Positions 1 to 9,713 of a DNA stretch of 64,000 nt are shown one piece after another. Positions within the stretch are counted from its first letter, which is position 1. Each line of letters starts with the position of its first letter. The notes below the pieces were generated by a model, which saw only the letters and a list, made by a program, of their open reading frames with translations, made no database searches and had not been told where the DNA came from. The stretch covers positions 1-64,000 of the forward strand of contig JALLLS010000044.1 of the NCBI GenBank assembly GCA_025094145.1. Direction: 5' to 3'. The position numbers were made by a program, and so were the translations under genes. The stretch comes from Spinellus fusiger (lineage: Eukaryota; Mucoromycota; Mucoromycetes; Mucorales; Phycomycetaceae).

Positions 1-254
1 GTTGGTAATGGTGTGATTAGATATGGGCTATATGAACATTGAAATTTTTGTGTGGTTTTTTTTTTAAAAAAAAAATCCGTGTTGGTGATTTCTGAGGTCA
101 AGTAGTGGATTGTGCTCAGTATTTTGTAGACATGGAAATATACAACACAAAGAATTAATTTAGATAGAAGATTGAATCTGTGAATGTTTATATACCTGCT
201 GGCTTTGTGCTTTCAGAAGTACATGGCTAGAAGTCAAAGCTTTGTTTATACTAT

Positions 255-962
255 CAGAGTTTGGTTTATTACAACTGACCCAGAATTGGTATGTACAAAG
301 TGAATCTGACTGTCTAATTAAAACATAATATTACAATGACCAAAAATTGGCGTCGGCTCAATGTGAAGCACAACCAAGTGTGGATAGACGAGGTGAGTAA
401 ACATTCTTCATTATGGTTTCCAAATGTATCATCCTATGAAAGAGGTCCCAGGGTTGATATATTAATGAGATTCCAACTGTCCCTTATCTACTATCTTGCG
501 AAACCACAGCCAAGGGGATGGGCTTGGCAAAATCAGCAGGAAAAGAAGACTCTGTTGAGCTTGACTCTAGTTTGACATTGTAAAGAGACATAGGGGGTGT
601 AGGATAGGTGGGAGCTTCGGCACTAATGAAATACCACTACCCTTATTGTTTTCTTTTACTTAAATAATCATGTGGGATTGGGCTTCACGGCTTATCTTCT
701 GGTCTTAAACGTCTTTATGGCGTGACTCATGTTATTGACATTGTCAAGTGGGGAGCATGGCCTATCGATCCTTTAGACTTCCTCAAGTCTTAAGGCTAGA
801 GGTTCCAGAAAAGCTACTACAGGAATAACTGGCTTGTGGCAGCCAAGCGTTCATAGCGACGTTGCTTTTTGATTCTTCAGTGTTGGCTCATCCTATCCTA
901 CAGAAGCAGGATTCTGTGGGCGTTGGATTGTTCATCCACTAATAGGGAACGTGAGCTGGGTA

Positions 963-998
<36 letters not shown>

Positions 999-1395
999 AT
1001 GGTATCGGTATCGTAACAGTAATTGAAGTTAGTACGAGAGGAACGCTTCATTCAAATGATTGATATTTGCGGCTGGTTGAAATACCAATGCCACAAAGCT
1101 ATCATTTGATGGATAATGACTCAACGCCTCAAAGTCAGAATCCATGCTGGAAACGATACTAAATGAATATCTCCTGTACTAGATGAGTACAAATAGGTCG
1201 CAAGACTGAATACCATATTTTGCTGACCAGTTGTTGGTGCGGAAAGGTGCCATTGACCTCAGCTTTATGATAATGCTAATACGGAGATGTGATGAATCGC
1301 ATGCAGACGACATAAAACTGACGGAGCATTGTAAGTAGTTGAGTGGCTTTATTGCTGCGATGTACTGAGATTAAGCTCTTGTCCTTGAATTTGTT
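255..1395 (+). pseudogene. 28S (LSU) rRNA 3' half, deleted and degenerate copy
   Basis: The segment follows the 3' part of eukaryotic 28S rRNA in order: the block TGTCTAATTAAAACATA near 310, a helix region near 470-560, the decoding-core stretch ATAACTGGCTTGTGG near 823, the sarcin-ricin loop AGTACGAGAGGAAC at about 1031, and the terminal helices to about 1390. It is not a working gene. About 150 nt of the peptidyl-transferase region are missing near position 755, where two normally distant blocks abut. Further conserved stretches near 355-440 are lost. Universally conserved bases are changed, mostly C to T or G to A (for example the block after the GACGTTGC motif near 860). No other rDNA is attached, so this looks like a dispersed decayed copy. 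Its left boundary is uncertain and could lie further upstream. Confidence 0.88.
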
Positions 1396-1669
1396 CTTCG
1401 GAACACTTTCAAAGCCAATTCATTGTGTGAAAAAGATGAATAAGAAAGTTGGACATTGTTATGATGTTTTCTTTTTTATTCTGTTTTTGTGTGTGTTGGT
1501 GAGTGTCATCGTTGACCCATGATGGTGAGTGTACTTTGTTATTTGTCAATTTATTACTATGGTTTCTTACTACACTATTTTCGGAGATTATTTGCACAAC
1601 CTCAGAAAAAAATTGCACACTTTATATTTTACTTTTTACACAGTGTGCGAAATTTATTAAAGGGTATTT

Positions 1670-2145
1670 TTACTTGAACATGTTTCAAATTTCAAAGAAG
1701 AATAGCAACAAAATCCCTTGAGATCACTGATAAGAACATTGCTAAATGCTTCAGTGATCCTAATGTTTAACGTCTCACTTTCTAAGAACTTTTCTCTCTT
1801 AAGTTTACTCTTTACAATGGACTAAAATTGCTCAATAGGATTGATCTCAGGAGATCATGGTGGAAGGTATAAACATCTATAGCCACGACTTAAAATAAGT
1901 CTACTAATTATTTTAATGAAAGTGTGATTTCTTAAATGATAAGGCACACTTTTCTGTTATAAAGTTATATCTTTTTTAGTGGCCTTGGGTTCTGAATGAA
2001 GTTTCTAAGGTGATTTTAAGTCCAATTAAGTACTGTAGTCTATAATATTTTGAAGAGGAAAACATTCTTTAACTACATCTATCAATATAGGTTCATTGTC
2101 CAATTCTTCAATAGCATTTCCTTGTCCATCTTCATAGTAATTTTT
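1670..2145 (-). pseudogene. Tc1/IS630-like DDE transposase C-terminal relic
   Basis: Reading the minus strand through stops gives the hallmark end of an IS630/Tc1-type transposase: RGYRCLYLPP, then SPEINPIEQF carrying the last catalytic Glu, then SIVKSKL and ITEAFSNV. The tryptophan after PIEQF is a stop (TGG to TAG), and another stop replaces the Tyr after LPP. A plausible upstream part of the domain (EDGQGNAIEELDNEP) lies near 2060-2140 in the same orientation. The N-terminal two thirds and any terminal repeats are not recognisable. The piece abuts the recombinase relic that starts at 2154. Confidence 0.75.
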
Positions 2146-2153
2146 TTAGTTCA

Positions 2154-3310
2154 TTAGCCTTCACTTTGCATTGACTCTTGCTGTGTATTCAGAGGACTGC
2201 TTGATACAGGCAAAGCCAAATTTGAGAAGTTGTTTGCCATTTGCCTAGATAGATAATAGAAAGTATTGAAGACGGTAGAAGATCTACATGATCCATGGGC
2301 CAAAACATCATCTACTGATTTATCTGCTTCCAGAGAAAACATGGATCCTAAAGCTTGCACCTTGGGTCTTGGGATACCTGGTGGACATAGGAGCTTGTTG
2401 ATGATGTGCTTGATGTAGTTGCTGATGCGTTCATAACTGATTGGGACAATATATGATCGTATGACCTTGATCAGTCTATGAATCTGAATATGGGAGAGGG
2501 TTGGATGTTGACGGATGCATGTGATGTGGGTAATCTGAGTCTTGTATGACTGGTATGTCAGAACAGGGCAGAGCAAACAATTGTCGTGCGGTTGTATGGC
2601 AATAGACGTTTCAATGCATATATATATAGGCGTTTTTCTTTCGGTGATATGACCACCAAGTGCAAAATACCATCACTGATAGTGGTGTGAGCATCGTCTA
2701 GTCAAGCAATGTCTGAGGGTGTGATGACCCAAATAAAACCACTCTTTTATTTACACCATTTCCCCGCCATCAATCATTCCCTTATTTTACATCACTTTCC
2801 TGTCACTGATCATACACTCCATTATTTTCTATATAGCATATTCTACTTAGCAATTGGATAGTACCACAGAAACAATCATATAAATACTCATCCAATTGGC
2901 TTAATAATATATATATTATGATATCTGCTATCAGTTTATACTATACACTATATCACGTATTCTACGCACAACACTTAGTACCTTCCTCCTATCTGTTTCC
3001 GGTGGTCTCTTACAGGGAGGTGCATAAATCCACAAATGGCCAACAACCAACAGATTTTTTGTATCAGACACAGAGAAAAAAGACTGTCATTGTCACTGAG
3101 GCTCAGAACGTATGCCACTGCTGGTTAAATATCGAAGGCAGGCCTTTCAAATGAGTGAATGGTCTGCTCATTGAGAGTGGCAACGAAATCCTTATAAAAT
3201 GGATCTGAAGTAATGGCTGCAGTATTAGCATAAATGTCTAGTTGTTTTGTTCTGACTTCAATCCAAAGATTCTCTATGAATTGGTCAACACGAGTAGTGT
3301 GCTGTGACAT
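2154..3310 (-). pseudogene. Crypton-like tyrosine recombinase relic
   Basis: Minus-strand pieces in the right order resemble the tyrosine recombinases of fungal Crypton/DIRS-type elements. They are an N-terminal helical part (ITSDPFYKDFVATLNEQ, 3125-3310), a core part (CWLLAICGFM, about 2990-3080), a beta/loop part (DDAHTTISDGILHLVVISP followed by KEKR, about 2640-2710) and an uninterrupted C-terminal part (2154-2576 and slightly beyond). The last contains LCPVL, an ISNYIKHI helix, the KVQALGS segment, DDVLAHGS and FNTFYYLSR, where the nucleophile Tyr is expected. Stops and frameshifts separate the pieces, and a poorly aligned stretch lies at about 2770-2980. The expected Trp of the AHG-(N/S)W box is Cys. 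No termini were found. The family call rests on motif order, not on a search. Confidence 0.68.
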
Positions 3311-3450
3311 CAGAATACTCTATGAAAGCTTGAGTGCATGCAAGTACCATAGTACATCTCTGTATCATCTCACTGATCATTTTTAATTAAAAATCACCTT
3401 CTAAGATCGGTGTACCATTAGAAACTTAACAAGAGCTATCTTCATTCATA

Positions 3451-4814
3451 AAGTGATCAAACAAATGCAATCGACGGTTTCAGATACAGATTTTCTTTTT
3501 TTTAGACTCATACTTTTCTTAATAGTGTTATAACTTCATGAATTCATTAGCTAAAGACATAAAACTTTCAATAAATAAAGATAGTAGTGTTGTTAATACA
3601 TAAAAGAAGTTTTATTACAAGGCCACTTAATAGCCACTGTGGTCACCCTTGGCATCAATGACGGTCTGGCATCTCCGCTCGATGCTGGCAATGAGGGTGT
3701 CTGTCACTTCCTTCGATATTCTACCCCATTCCAGCATCAGGGGCTGTCTTCAACTTCTTCTTGGTGGAATATACCATTATGTCCTTCTTAATGGTCTTCT
3801 TGAGTTGGGTCCACATATGCTCAATTGGATTGAGATTGGGACTTTGCAAGGGCCAGTAAGGAAGAGTTTTCATCCTCTTTGCTGACTTCCATTCACGAGT
3901 TGCCCTGCTAGTATGAGGTCTAGCATTGTCCTCTTGTAGGCAGAAACTGATATCAGGCTCTAGGAGAGAGAGACGTTCGAGCTCGAGGCAGTAGGCATCT
4001 CCAAGTACCTCGATGTACTTGTTGGAGTTTATCCTACCCTCCACTACGATCCATCTCCCAACACCCTCTCCACTGAAACAGCCCCATACCACCACTCCAC
4101 CACCTCCAAACTTCTTTGTCTCTAGGAAATTATTAGGCTGAAAGGCTGTGCCATACTGCCTAATGACTTTGAAGCCCTTGTTAAGTCTCATTGGCTCTAG
4201 ACTAAACTCATTAGACCAAACGACTGCTTGCCACTGCTTGAGTGTCCAGTCAACGTGCTCATAAGCCCATTGGAGCCTTACTTCCATATATTTCTTGGTA
4301 AGAAGAGTCTTCACCACTGGACTGAAAGAGTGGAAGCTCATTTCATTGAGGTACTTCTTCAAGGTTGGTCTTGAAATCTTAATGGCCATGTCTGCCATGA
4401 TGGCTTTCTTGGTCTAATGGGAATCATTGACTGCTGTTCTTCTCAACCATCTTAGAGTCCTGTTGTCCAGTTTTCTTTGTCAGTCACTCTTGGGAGAAGG
4501 CAATACCAAGCCTGTCTTCTTGAAATGTCTCACAATGTCCCCTACAGTGTTGCAAGGAACATTGAACATACGAGATGCCTCGGATTGGGTGGTGTTCATG
4601 TTCAGCACCTCATGAAGAATGGCTGAACAATTCTTGGGGCTGTTATACTTTTTATAGATATCAGGGGTCCTAGTGAAGATGTTCACGGTGTTGAATGAGT
4701 TAGACATTAGAAAAAAAGAATTGTTATTAAAAAAAAGAAAGAGTAATGTTTATTATTTTTGGTATAAAAATAGCCCAGAACTTGAAGCTATTGATTATAT
4801 TTGTTTGATCACTT
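3451..4814 (-). mobile_element. Tc1/mariner transposon with TIRs and TA target duplication
   Basis: A 1364-bp element is bounded by the perfect inverted repeat AAGTGATCAAACAAAT (left 3451-3466, right 4799-4814). After two mismatched bases the inner sequences partly match again (AATC). A TA dinucleotide flanks each side (3449-3450 and 4815-4816), as expected for Tc1/mariner insertion. The element carries a single broken transposase gene on the minus strand. Preservation of both ends suggests insertion later than the other relics nearby, yet the gene is inactive. Confidence 0.88.
3627..4707 (-). pseudogene. Tc1-like transposase, frameshifted
   Basis: The N-terminal part (4480-4707) holds the first HTH (ASRMFNVPCNTVGDIVRHF). 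The long central part (3721-4398) holds the second DNA-binding region and the catalytic core. A final part after a frameshift near 3721 ends in CQTVIDAKGDHSGY with a stop at 3627-3629. The catalytic triad is readable: the first Asp is replaced by Asn (VVWSNEFSLE instead of SDE), the second is intact (CLQEDNARPHTS), and the Glu is intact (NLNPIEHMW). I count 35 residues between the second Asp and the Glu, one more than classic Tc1. The break at 4398-4480 separates the two HTH regions. A loss-of-function copy on at least three counts. Confidence 0.87.
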
Positions 4815-4816
4815 TA

Positions 4817-5379
4817 CAATAGAACATTGTGTAAAAAAAATTACTTCCAAACTCAATATCAGACGTCAAGTTCAAGAATAAAAGGCTGTCTGGATAGAGG
4901 ATATACTGTCTAGAAAAAGAGTAAATCTTGTTTAATTTATGTAATTATCGGCTTTATAAGATATGTTTTATAATGGTCAGTAGAATGTTGTTACTTTAAT
5001 AAATATAATATAAAATATAAAGAGATACTTAAAGTATTTGGTATAGCTACTAAGGACATTAATTGGGTCGAGGTTCATGTTAAGTACGGTTAGCAATTAG
5101 CTTAATGTTTATTAATAACCAATACAAATTAATAGTGAGCCTCATTGATAATATTTTTATGACATTTTAAAATTGTTTAATATGTGGTTATTGCAGGTGG
5201 GAAGAGTGTCAGTTAAAAAGAGATAGAACAAAAACTACCACAGGTAAATGTTTATTTTCTGGACTTTACATGTGATTTAATTGTGTAGTATTTGATGGTT
5301 TCTATCAGCTTGCTATAGACGGGCCAGATATATAAACAATTGTTTTTTTTTTAATATTTTTTATTGTTTTTTTTTATAA
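4817..5379. other. Spacer between Tc1 element and kinase pseudogene
   Basis: AT-rich sequence without a convincing coding region. A short stretch at 4831-4850 (CTTCCAAACTCAATATCAG) resembles sequence next to the other Tc1-like relics at about 7303 and 33,080 (reverse complement), so it may be a fragment of a related element. Poly-T tracts lie at 5341-5380. Confidence 0.5.
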
Positions 5380-6827
5380 TTAATTTTCTAATGCCGAATT
5401 AGAATTGTCAATAACAACATATTGAGAACTGTCTAGTTGAAAAAAATACATAAAGTGGCCATAGAGACCAGAACTTTTTATCATACATGCTATATGCATT
5501 CCTAGACATAAGCCTTGGTCATGACAACTAGTAAATGATAGAAACCAGGGATCTTGAAGTATTTCCAAGACCTGAATTCGATCTTTTGGCTCTGGATTCA
5601 ACATTTTGTATATCAACTCCCGAGGACCGACCTCGAGATACCCAAGTATGCCCCATTGGTTTGAGCCAACTTGTCTTGTGAGTCTCTCATGAGAACGAAG
5701 GTATCTCGATTATACATTGTCGTCTTCACTCGCAATGAACCAAGGAGTACCCTTGGTTTTCATTAAATGGTATATTAATGCACAGCACCATACATCCAAT
5801 AGTCTTGCATCGTACTTTTTTTGTATGAAGATTTCAGGAGCCATGAAGGGTGTGGTTCCCCTGATACCTTGGCTGTGAGAGACCGTGCCTTGGTTGGCAT
5901 CCATCTTAAAATGGGAGAAGCATCCAAGATCGGTAATCCTCAGATATCCGTCTGACATCAAAAGAAGATTCTCTGGTTTGAGATCACAGTGGGCTACACC
6001 AACAGAGTGGAGATATCCCACACCAGACATAAGCTGCTGGAAAAAGCAGTTGGCTTCTTTGACTTTAAGCCCAGAGGAAGTACGGGAGAGATGTTAGAAC
6101 AAGTCACCACCATTGCAGTACTGCATCACCAGGCAGTAGGTGGTGGACTCTGCACTTAATGGCAATAGGCCAAACATCTTAACCACATGGACATGCTTGA
6201 TATGAAGAGTAGCATAAAACTCTGGTGCTATTTTTTGGGAATAGACACAGGTAGAGTCTTTCTTCTTTCTTTTTATTTCCTATGATAGTACAGTGCATCA
6301 GATTAAATGTGCTACTTTTGTATAGATATTTAAATTACCTTGACGGCACAGACAGTAGCACTGCCAACAGCACTCTCTTGAAAAGAGACAAGTCTCACAG
6401 TTCCACCAGCTCCTTTTCCTAGGACAGTATCTTTTTCAATGTAGGCTGTCCAAGTATTCTTCAGAAACCACTCATTAGTCTCCCCTCCAAGAAAGGCGTC
6501 AATCTCTCTGCGTTCTGATGCAAGTTCTTCACTTGTAGGCTTTTTGCTTTTAGAAATTATTGGGATTCTAAACTTTCTGGATCCAATTTTGGCCAGAAAG
6601 ACATCGACAGTCTCTTGGAGAGTATTCACCCAACGAGAGGAATTATCTTCAGTAGAATTATAATGCAGATGGTGAGAGTAAGGGTCATCAACATGTTGCT
6701 TGTATCGGTCTCTCTTCACGTGGACAGGATCCAGGCTTTGTACTACACTGGAAACAGACATAGGTGAAGCCCCTGTGACAGAAGTCTTAACATCAACTAG
6801 AAAATTGGGTACGTAGACGGAAGACAT
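5380..6827 (-). pseudogene. HAL4/HAL5-type serine/threonine kinase, decayed
   Basis: Exon 1 (6339-6827) encodes a Ser-rich N-terminus, then the glycine loop LGKGAGGTVRLV and the VAIK-type lysine in CAVK. A 59-nt intron follows (acceptor before 6279), and the kinase core continues: CLVMQYCNGGDLF, HCDLKPENLLL, ITDLGCFSHF, TPFMAPEIF, LDVWCCALIYHLM and a C-lobe ending DPWFLSF. The order and motifs fit the fungal HAL4/SAT4-HAL5 kinases that regulate ion transporters. Two in-frame TAA codons interrupt the core (6094-6096 and 5710-5712), each explicable as CAA to TAA. The catalytic HRD is HCD and DFG is DLG. No intron can remove these stops. The remaining frame is open, so inactivation may be fairly recent. 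A sequencing error cannot explain all four changes. Confidence 0.82.
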
Positions 6828-7363
6828 AGCGATAAAATCAAAGGAGACAATAAAGACAGAATAAGCAGAAAGAGTAACAGTAATCAAAAAGAAGAAGAAT
6901 TTGTGATGAAGAAAGTGTGACTTATATACGGATAGAGGTGTATGTGGAAACTTAAAAGAGTATATCATGAGGCATGTTTTGAAACCCCTAGAGAGAGAGA
7001 GTATGAAAAGTCAAACTAAACCAATGGTCAGTATGGAGTGTATATAGACCCAGGTAGTTTTATCTTACCATCATAAATGATGAAATAGCTATAGGCACAA
7101 ATGTGCATAGAAGCTTTTGCAAGGCTATGGGGAAAAACTGATAGACTAATCAATTGTTTCGCATTTAAACACGGTGGTTATTTAACTTTGCTTTATGACA
7201 GTCACACAATATTAGAAAGTATACGATTTTCATTTTTTGAAATCCTGAGAAAGAGCATGCTTCACGGATAAAAATGTTACGACCTCAAAACACATACTAA
7301 TGACTTCAAACTCAATACAAAGTTAGTTTAACCTATTGTTTATATTAATGTATATAATCTTTT
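6828..7363. other. Spacer upstream of the kinase pseudogene
   Basis: AT-rich, no supported gene. The segment just upstream of the kinase start is open in frame (to 6968) but encodes hydrophobic low-complexity residues, and I do not count it as coding. The motif ACTTCAAACTCAATAC near 7303 lies just outside the next transposase tail and may belong to that element's end. Confidence 0.45.
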
Positions 7364-7545
7364 ATTTAATGTTTTTTTGGCCCACCTTTAGCATCAATAA
7401 CTGCCTGGCAGTGATCCTTCATTGAGCCCACTAAATGTTTGGCAATATCAACGTGGATATCTCCCCCAAGCTTCTTCTAAAGCTGTCTTGAGCTCATCGA
7501 TATTTTTGATACTGGTCCTCTTATTATTGATGAGATTATTGTTCT
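7364..7545 (-). pseudogene. Tc1-like transposase C-terminal tail fragment
   Basis: On the minus strand, NIDELKTALEEAWG, a frameshift and then MKDHCQAVIDAKGGPKKH match the extreme C-terminus of Tc1-like transposases. Compare CQTVIDAKGDHSGY in the element at 3451-4814 and YQTVIDAKEDHTKY in the relic at 31,942-33,017. The catalytic core is absent upstream, so this is a truncated remnant. Confidence 0.72.
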
Positions 7546-8248
7546 GAAACGACCAGGAACAAGAGATGTGTTTAGTAATAAAATGGTTGTATTTCTCAAA
7601 GTTCTATACTACAACAATTACAACTACTTATATAATTTTCCATACTATGTTATATTAATATAATCTATACAATAGCAATGTCTCTTGGAATGTGCGGGTC
7701 AAATTCCTCCACATTCTCAACACTCTAAACATAGTCTTTTGGCTTCTGATCTCATTTGTTCTTCCAATTAATTTTTGTCTTTTTTTACTACTTATTCTTG
7801 GAAATTTATTGACTGATCCGTAAGGCCTGTACTTCTCTCTGTAGTCTGGTCATTATAGCGTCTTTTATGTTGGTTATTCGTCTTTAATATTATCATATAC
7901 TCATAAGAGAGTTGGGAGAACAGCAACATAATCACCTAGTTTTTTTTTGTTTCTCACTCTGGCATGGTGACCATAATACAAACCACCCACTTATTCGATC
8001 AGTACTTCTATGATTTCTTCTCTTAATGAATCGAGTTTTAATTTTAATTTTAGTAGAAAAGATATTCATTTATTAATTAGTAGATATTGAAAAAGTCATT
8101 GATTGTAATATAAAATATAAAATAAAAAGGTAAATTGCAGACAAGCAAAGAAAATATTATATATTTAGGCAGAATTCTGACCATAATGCGTGAAGTGTTT
8201 AATAATCTTGACGGAGTATGGTACTATTATTCAGTATATAGCAATTTC
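7546..8248. other. AT-rich spacer
   Basis: No gene, RNA or repeat recognised. The sequence is AT-rich with stops in all frames; only short chance ORFs are present. Confidence 0.4.
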
Positions 8249-9073
8249 TTAAGAGAAAAGATTGAGCTCCTTCTTCAATCTGTAGAAGGTAGTCCTGGAA
8301 AGTGGATTGGTCATACTGATGAGTAATTCATCTATTGTCCGGAATGACTTGCAATTCCACTTATGAATTAACTCCAGTTTATCTTCTTGAGTGATTCTGG
8401 CTTTTGGCTTTATAAGATTTATAGGCTCAATAATCCCATTTTCCCAGAATGTTTTCAGGATTGATAAAACAATCGGTTTGCTGGTGCCAACCATGATAGC
8501 TATTTCTTCTATGGGGAAGCCATTAACAACGTATTTATGCAGAATGAGGTTGCGCATGCTTTCATCCATAGTTTTGATTTTTTTATGACGTATTGGGGTC
8601 TCTTCAGTACTAGGAGTATATTTCTTCGATATTCTGTGAACAGTCATCTTGCTAATGCCAACCATGGCAGAAATTTCTTTAAAGCTGCGGCCATTGACGT
8701 TACGCTCGTACAAAATTGTTTTACGTATATCTTCATTAACAGTTATTCTTTTCTTACTAGATGAATAACCATTTCTCGTACTAGAAATATACTCATTTAT
8801 TATCTTGGCGACAGCACATTTACTAATGCCGGTCATTACTGAAATCATCTTTTGGGTGAGTCTATTGACATTGTACTCGTGTAGAATGGTATTGCGCATG
8901 CTTTCATCGATAGGTTTCTTTTTTCTATGAGGTTTGTGGGTATTTTCATTACTGGGAGTATGCTCAATGGTGTTTTCTTTCTCAGTGCTGAGTTTTTTTT
9001 TATTTGTGGTTATCTTCTTGGTGTTGGTTGTTTGTTTATTTGTAGTTATTCTCTTGCTAGTTGAGGTAGGCAT
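8249..9073 (-). CDS. Tandem helix-turn-helix repeat protein (274 aa), family unknown
   Basis: A single uninterrupted ORF. After a Lys/Thr-rich basic N-terminus (1-54), a unit of about 45 residues is repeated three times: residues 55-97 (core ISVMTGISKCAVAKII), 111-153 (ISAMVGISKMTVHRI) and 168-213 (IAIMVGTSKPIVLSIL). Each is preceded by a conserved helix of the type DESMRNTILHEYNVN. The units have the form of the Tc1/psq-type HTH. A possible fourth, divergent unit occupies 226-274 (DKLELIHKWNCKSFRTIDEL). No catalytic Asp/Glu domain follows, so this is not a simple transposase. Linkers between units are basic or Ser/Thr-rich. The likely activity is DNA binding; its role is unknown. It is the only intact reading frame in a decayed transposon region, and a partial second copy starts at 63,913. 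It could be a transposase-derived host gene or the accessory gene of an undescribed element. Confidence 0.72.
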   Translation of the reverse strand: MPTSTSKRITTNKQTTNTKKITTNKKKLSTEKENTIEHTPSNENTHKPHRKKKPIDESMRNTILHEYNVNRLTQKMISVMTGISKCAVAKIINEYISSTRNGYSSSKKRITVNEDIRKTILYERNVNGRSFKEISAMVGISKMTVHRISKKYTPSTEETPIRHKKIKTMDESMRNLILHKYVVNGFPIEEIAIMVGTSKPIVLSILKTFWENGIIEPINLIKPKARITQEDKLELIHKWNCKSFRTIDELLISMTNPLSRTTFYRLKKELNLFS

Positions 9074-9454
9074 TAATTAATAAAATTAATAGATGAAAGA
9101 ATAAGAATATAATAGAAGTAGTATTCTGATATTCTAATTTACAGCTTTAATATTCTAAGTTACATGAACATATTCTTAATTATGAATTTGTGGTTGATAT
9201 CTGTGTTACTTACATGCAGAGATTTTTTATGAAGTGCACCCAATATCTGTATTAACATTATGTGAAATAAAAGTGAGAGATACACACCAGGAGATTTTTG
9301 GGATATATAAAGAAATATACTGAGAATAAAATTGCAATATTCTTATGATTGGATGATGTGTTTAAAAATGCCTTTTCGCTGTCTAAATGAGATATTTCAA
9401 ACTCTACCTGCCTGTTTTAGCAATAGCTACTGACTTTGCAATTAAAAAGTATAG

Positions 9455-9708
9455 TGTCGTGAAGACTTTTCCCATAATTGGAAGAATCACTCTTTTGGGA
9501 ATTAGGATTGATTTATTACCAAACTAAGAAGGAGACTCTATCGAATATCAAAGGATGTCGATAGTTCATAGCATTTCGATAGTTAACCCCTGAATCTATA
9601 CCATTAGAAAAGTATAAAAGACGTAGCAATTCCATTCAATAAACAACTGAGTTTAACTACACGTTCTACTGTTCCGTATACCTTTGGCCTAAAAACCCAA
9701 AGACGACA
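9455..9708. repeat. Putative solo LTR (about 254 bp)
   Basis: The segment starts TGTCGTG and ends GACGACA, giving TG...CA ends inside a perfect 11-bp inverted repeat TATAGTGTCGT (9450-9460) / ACGACACTATA (9703-9713). Inside, in plus orientation, are a TATA-like GTATAAAAG, a CAATAAA polyadenylation-like signal and a downstream T/C-rich stretch, the usual order of LTR promoter and terminator signals. TATA flanks both sides and could be a 4-bp target duplication, although it is palindromic. No primer-binding site, gag or pol is adjacent, hence a solo LTR. A non-LTR short inverted-repeat element is the alternative. Confidence 0.5.
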
Positions 9709-9713
9709 CTATA

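Noticed and set aside
336..575. Short plus-strand frame near the left end
   Set aside because: It lies inside the rRNA-derived segment and is a chance frame.
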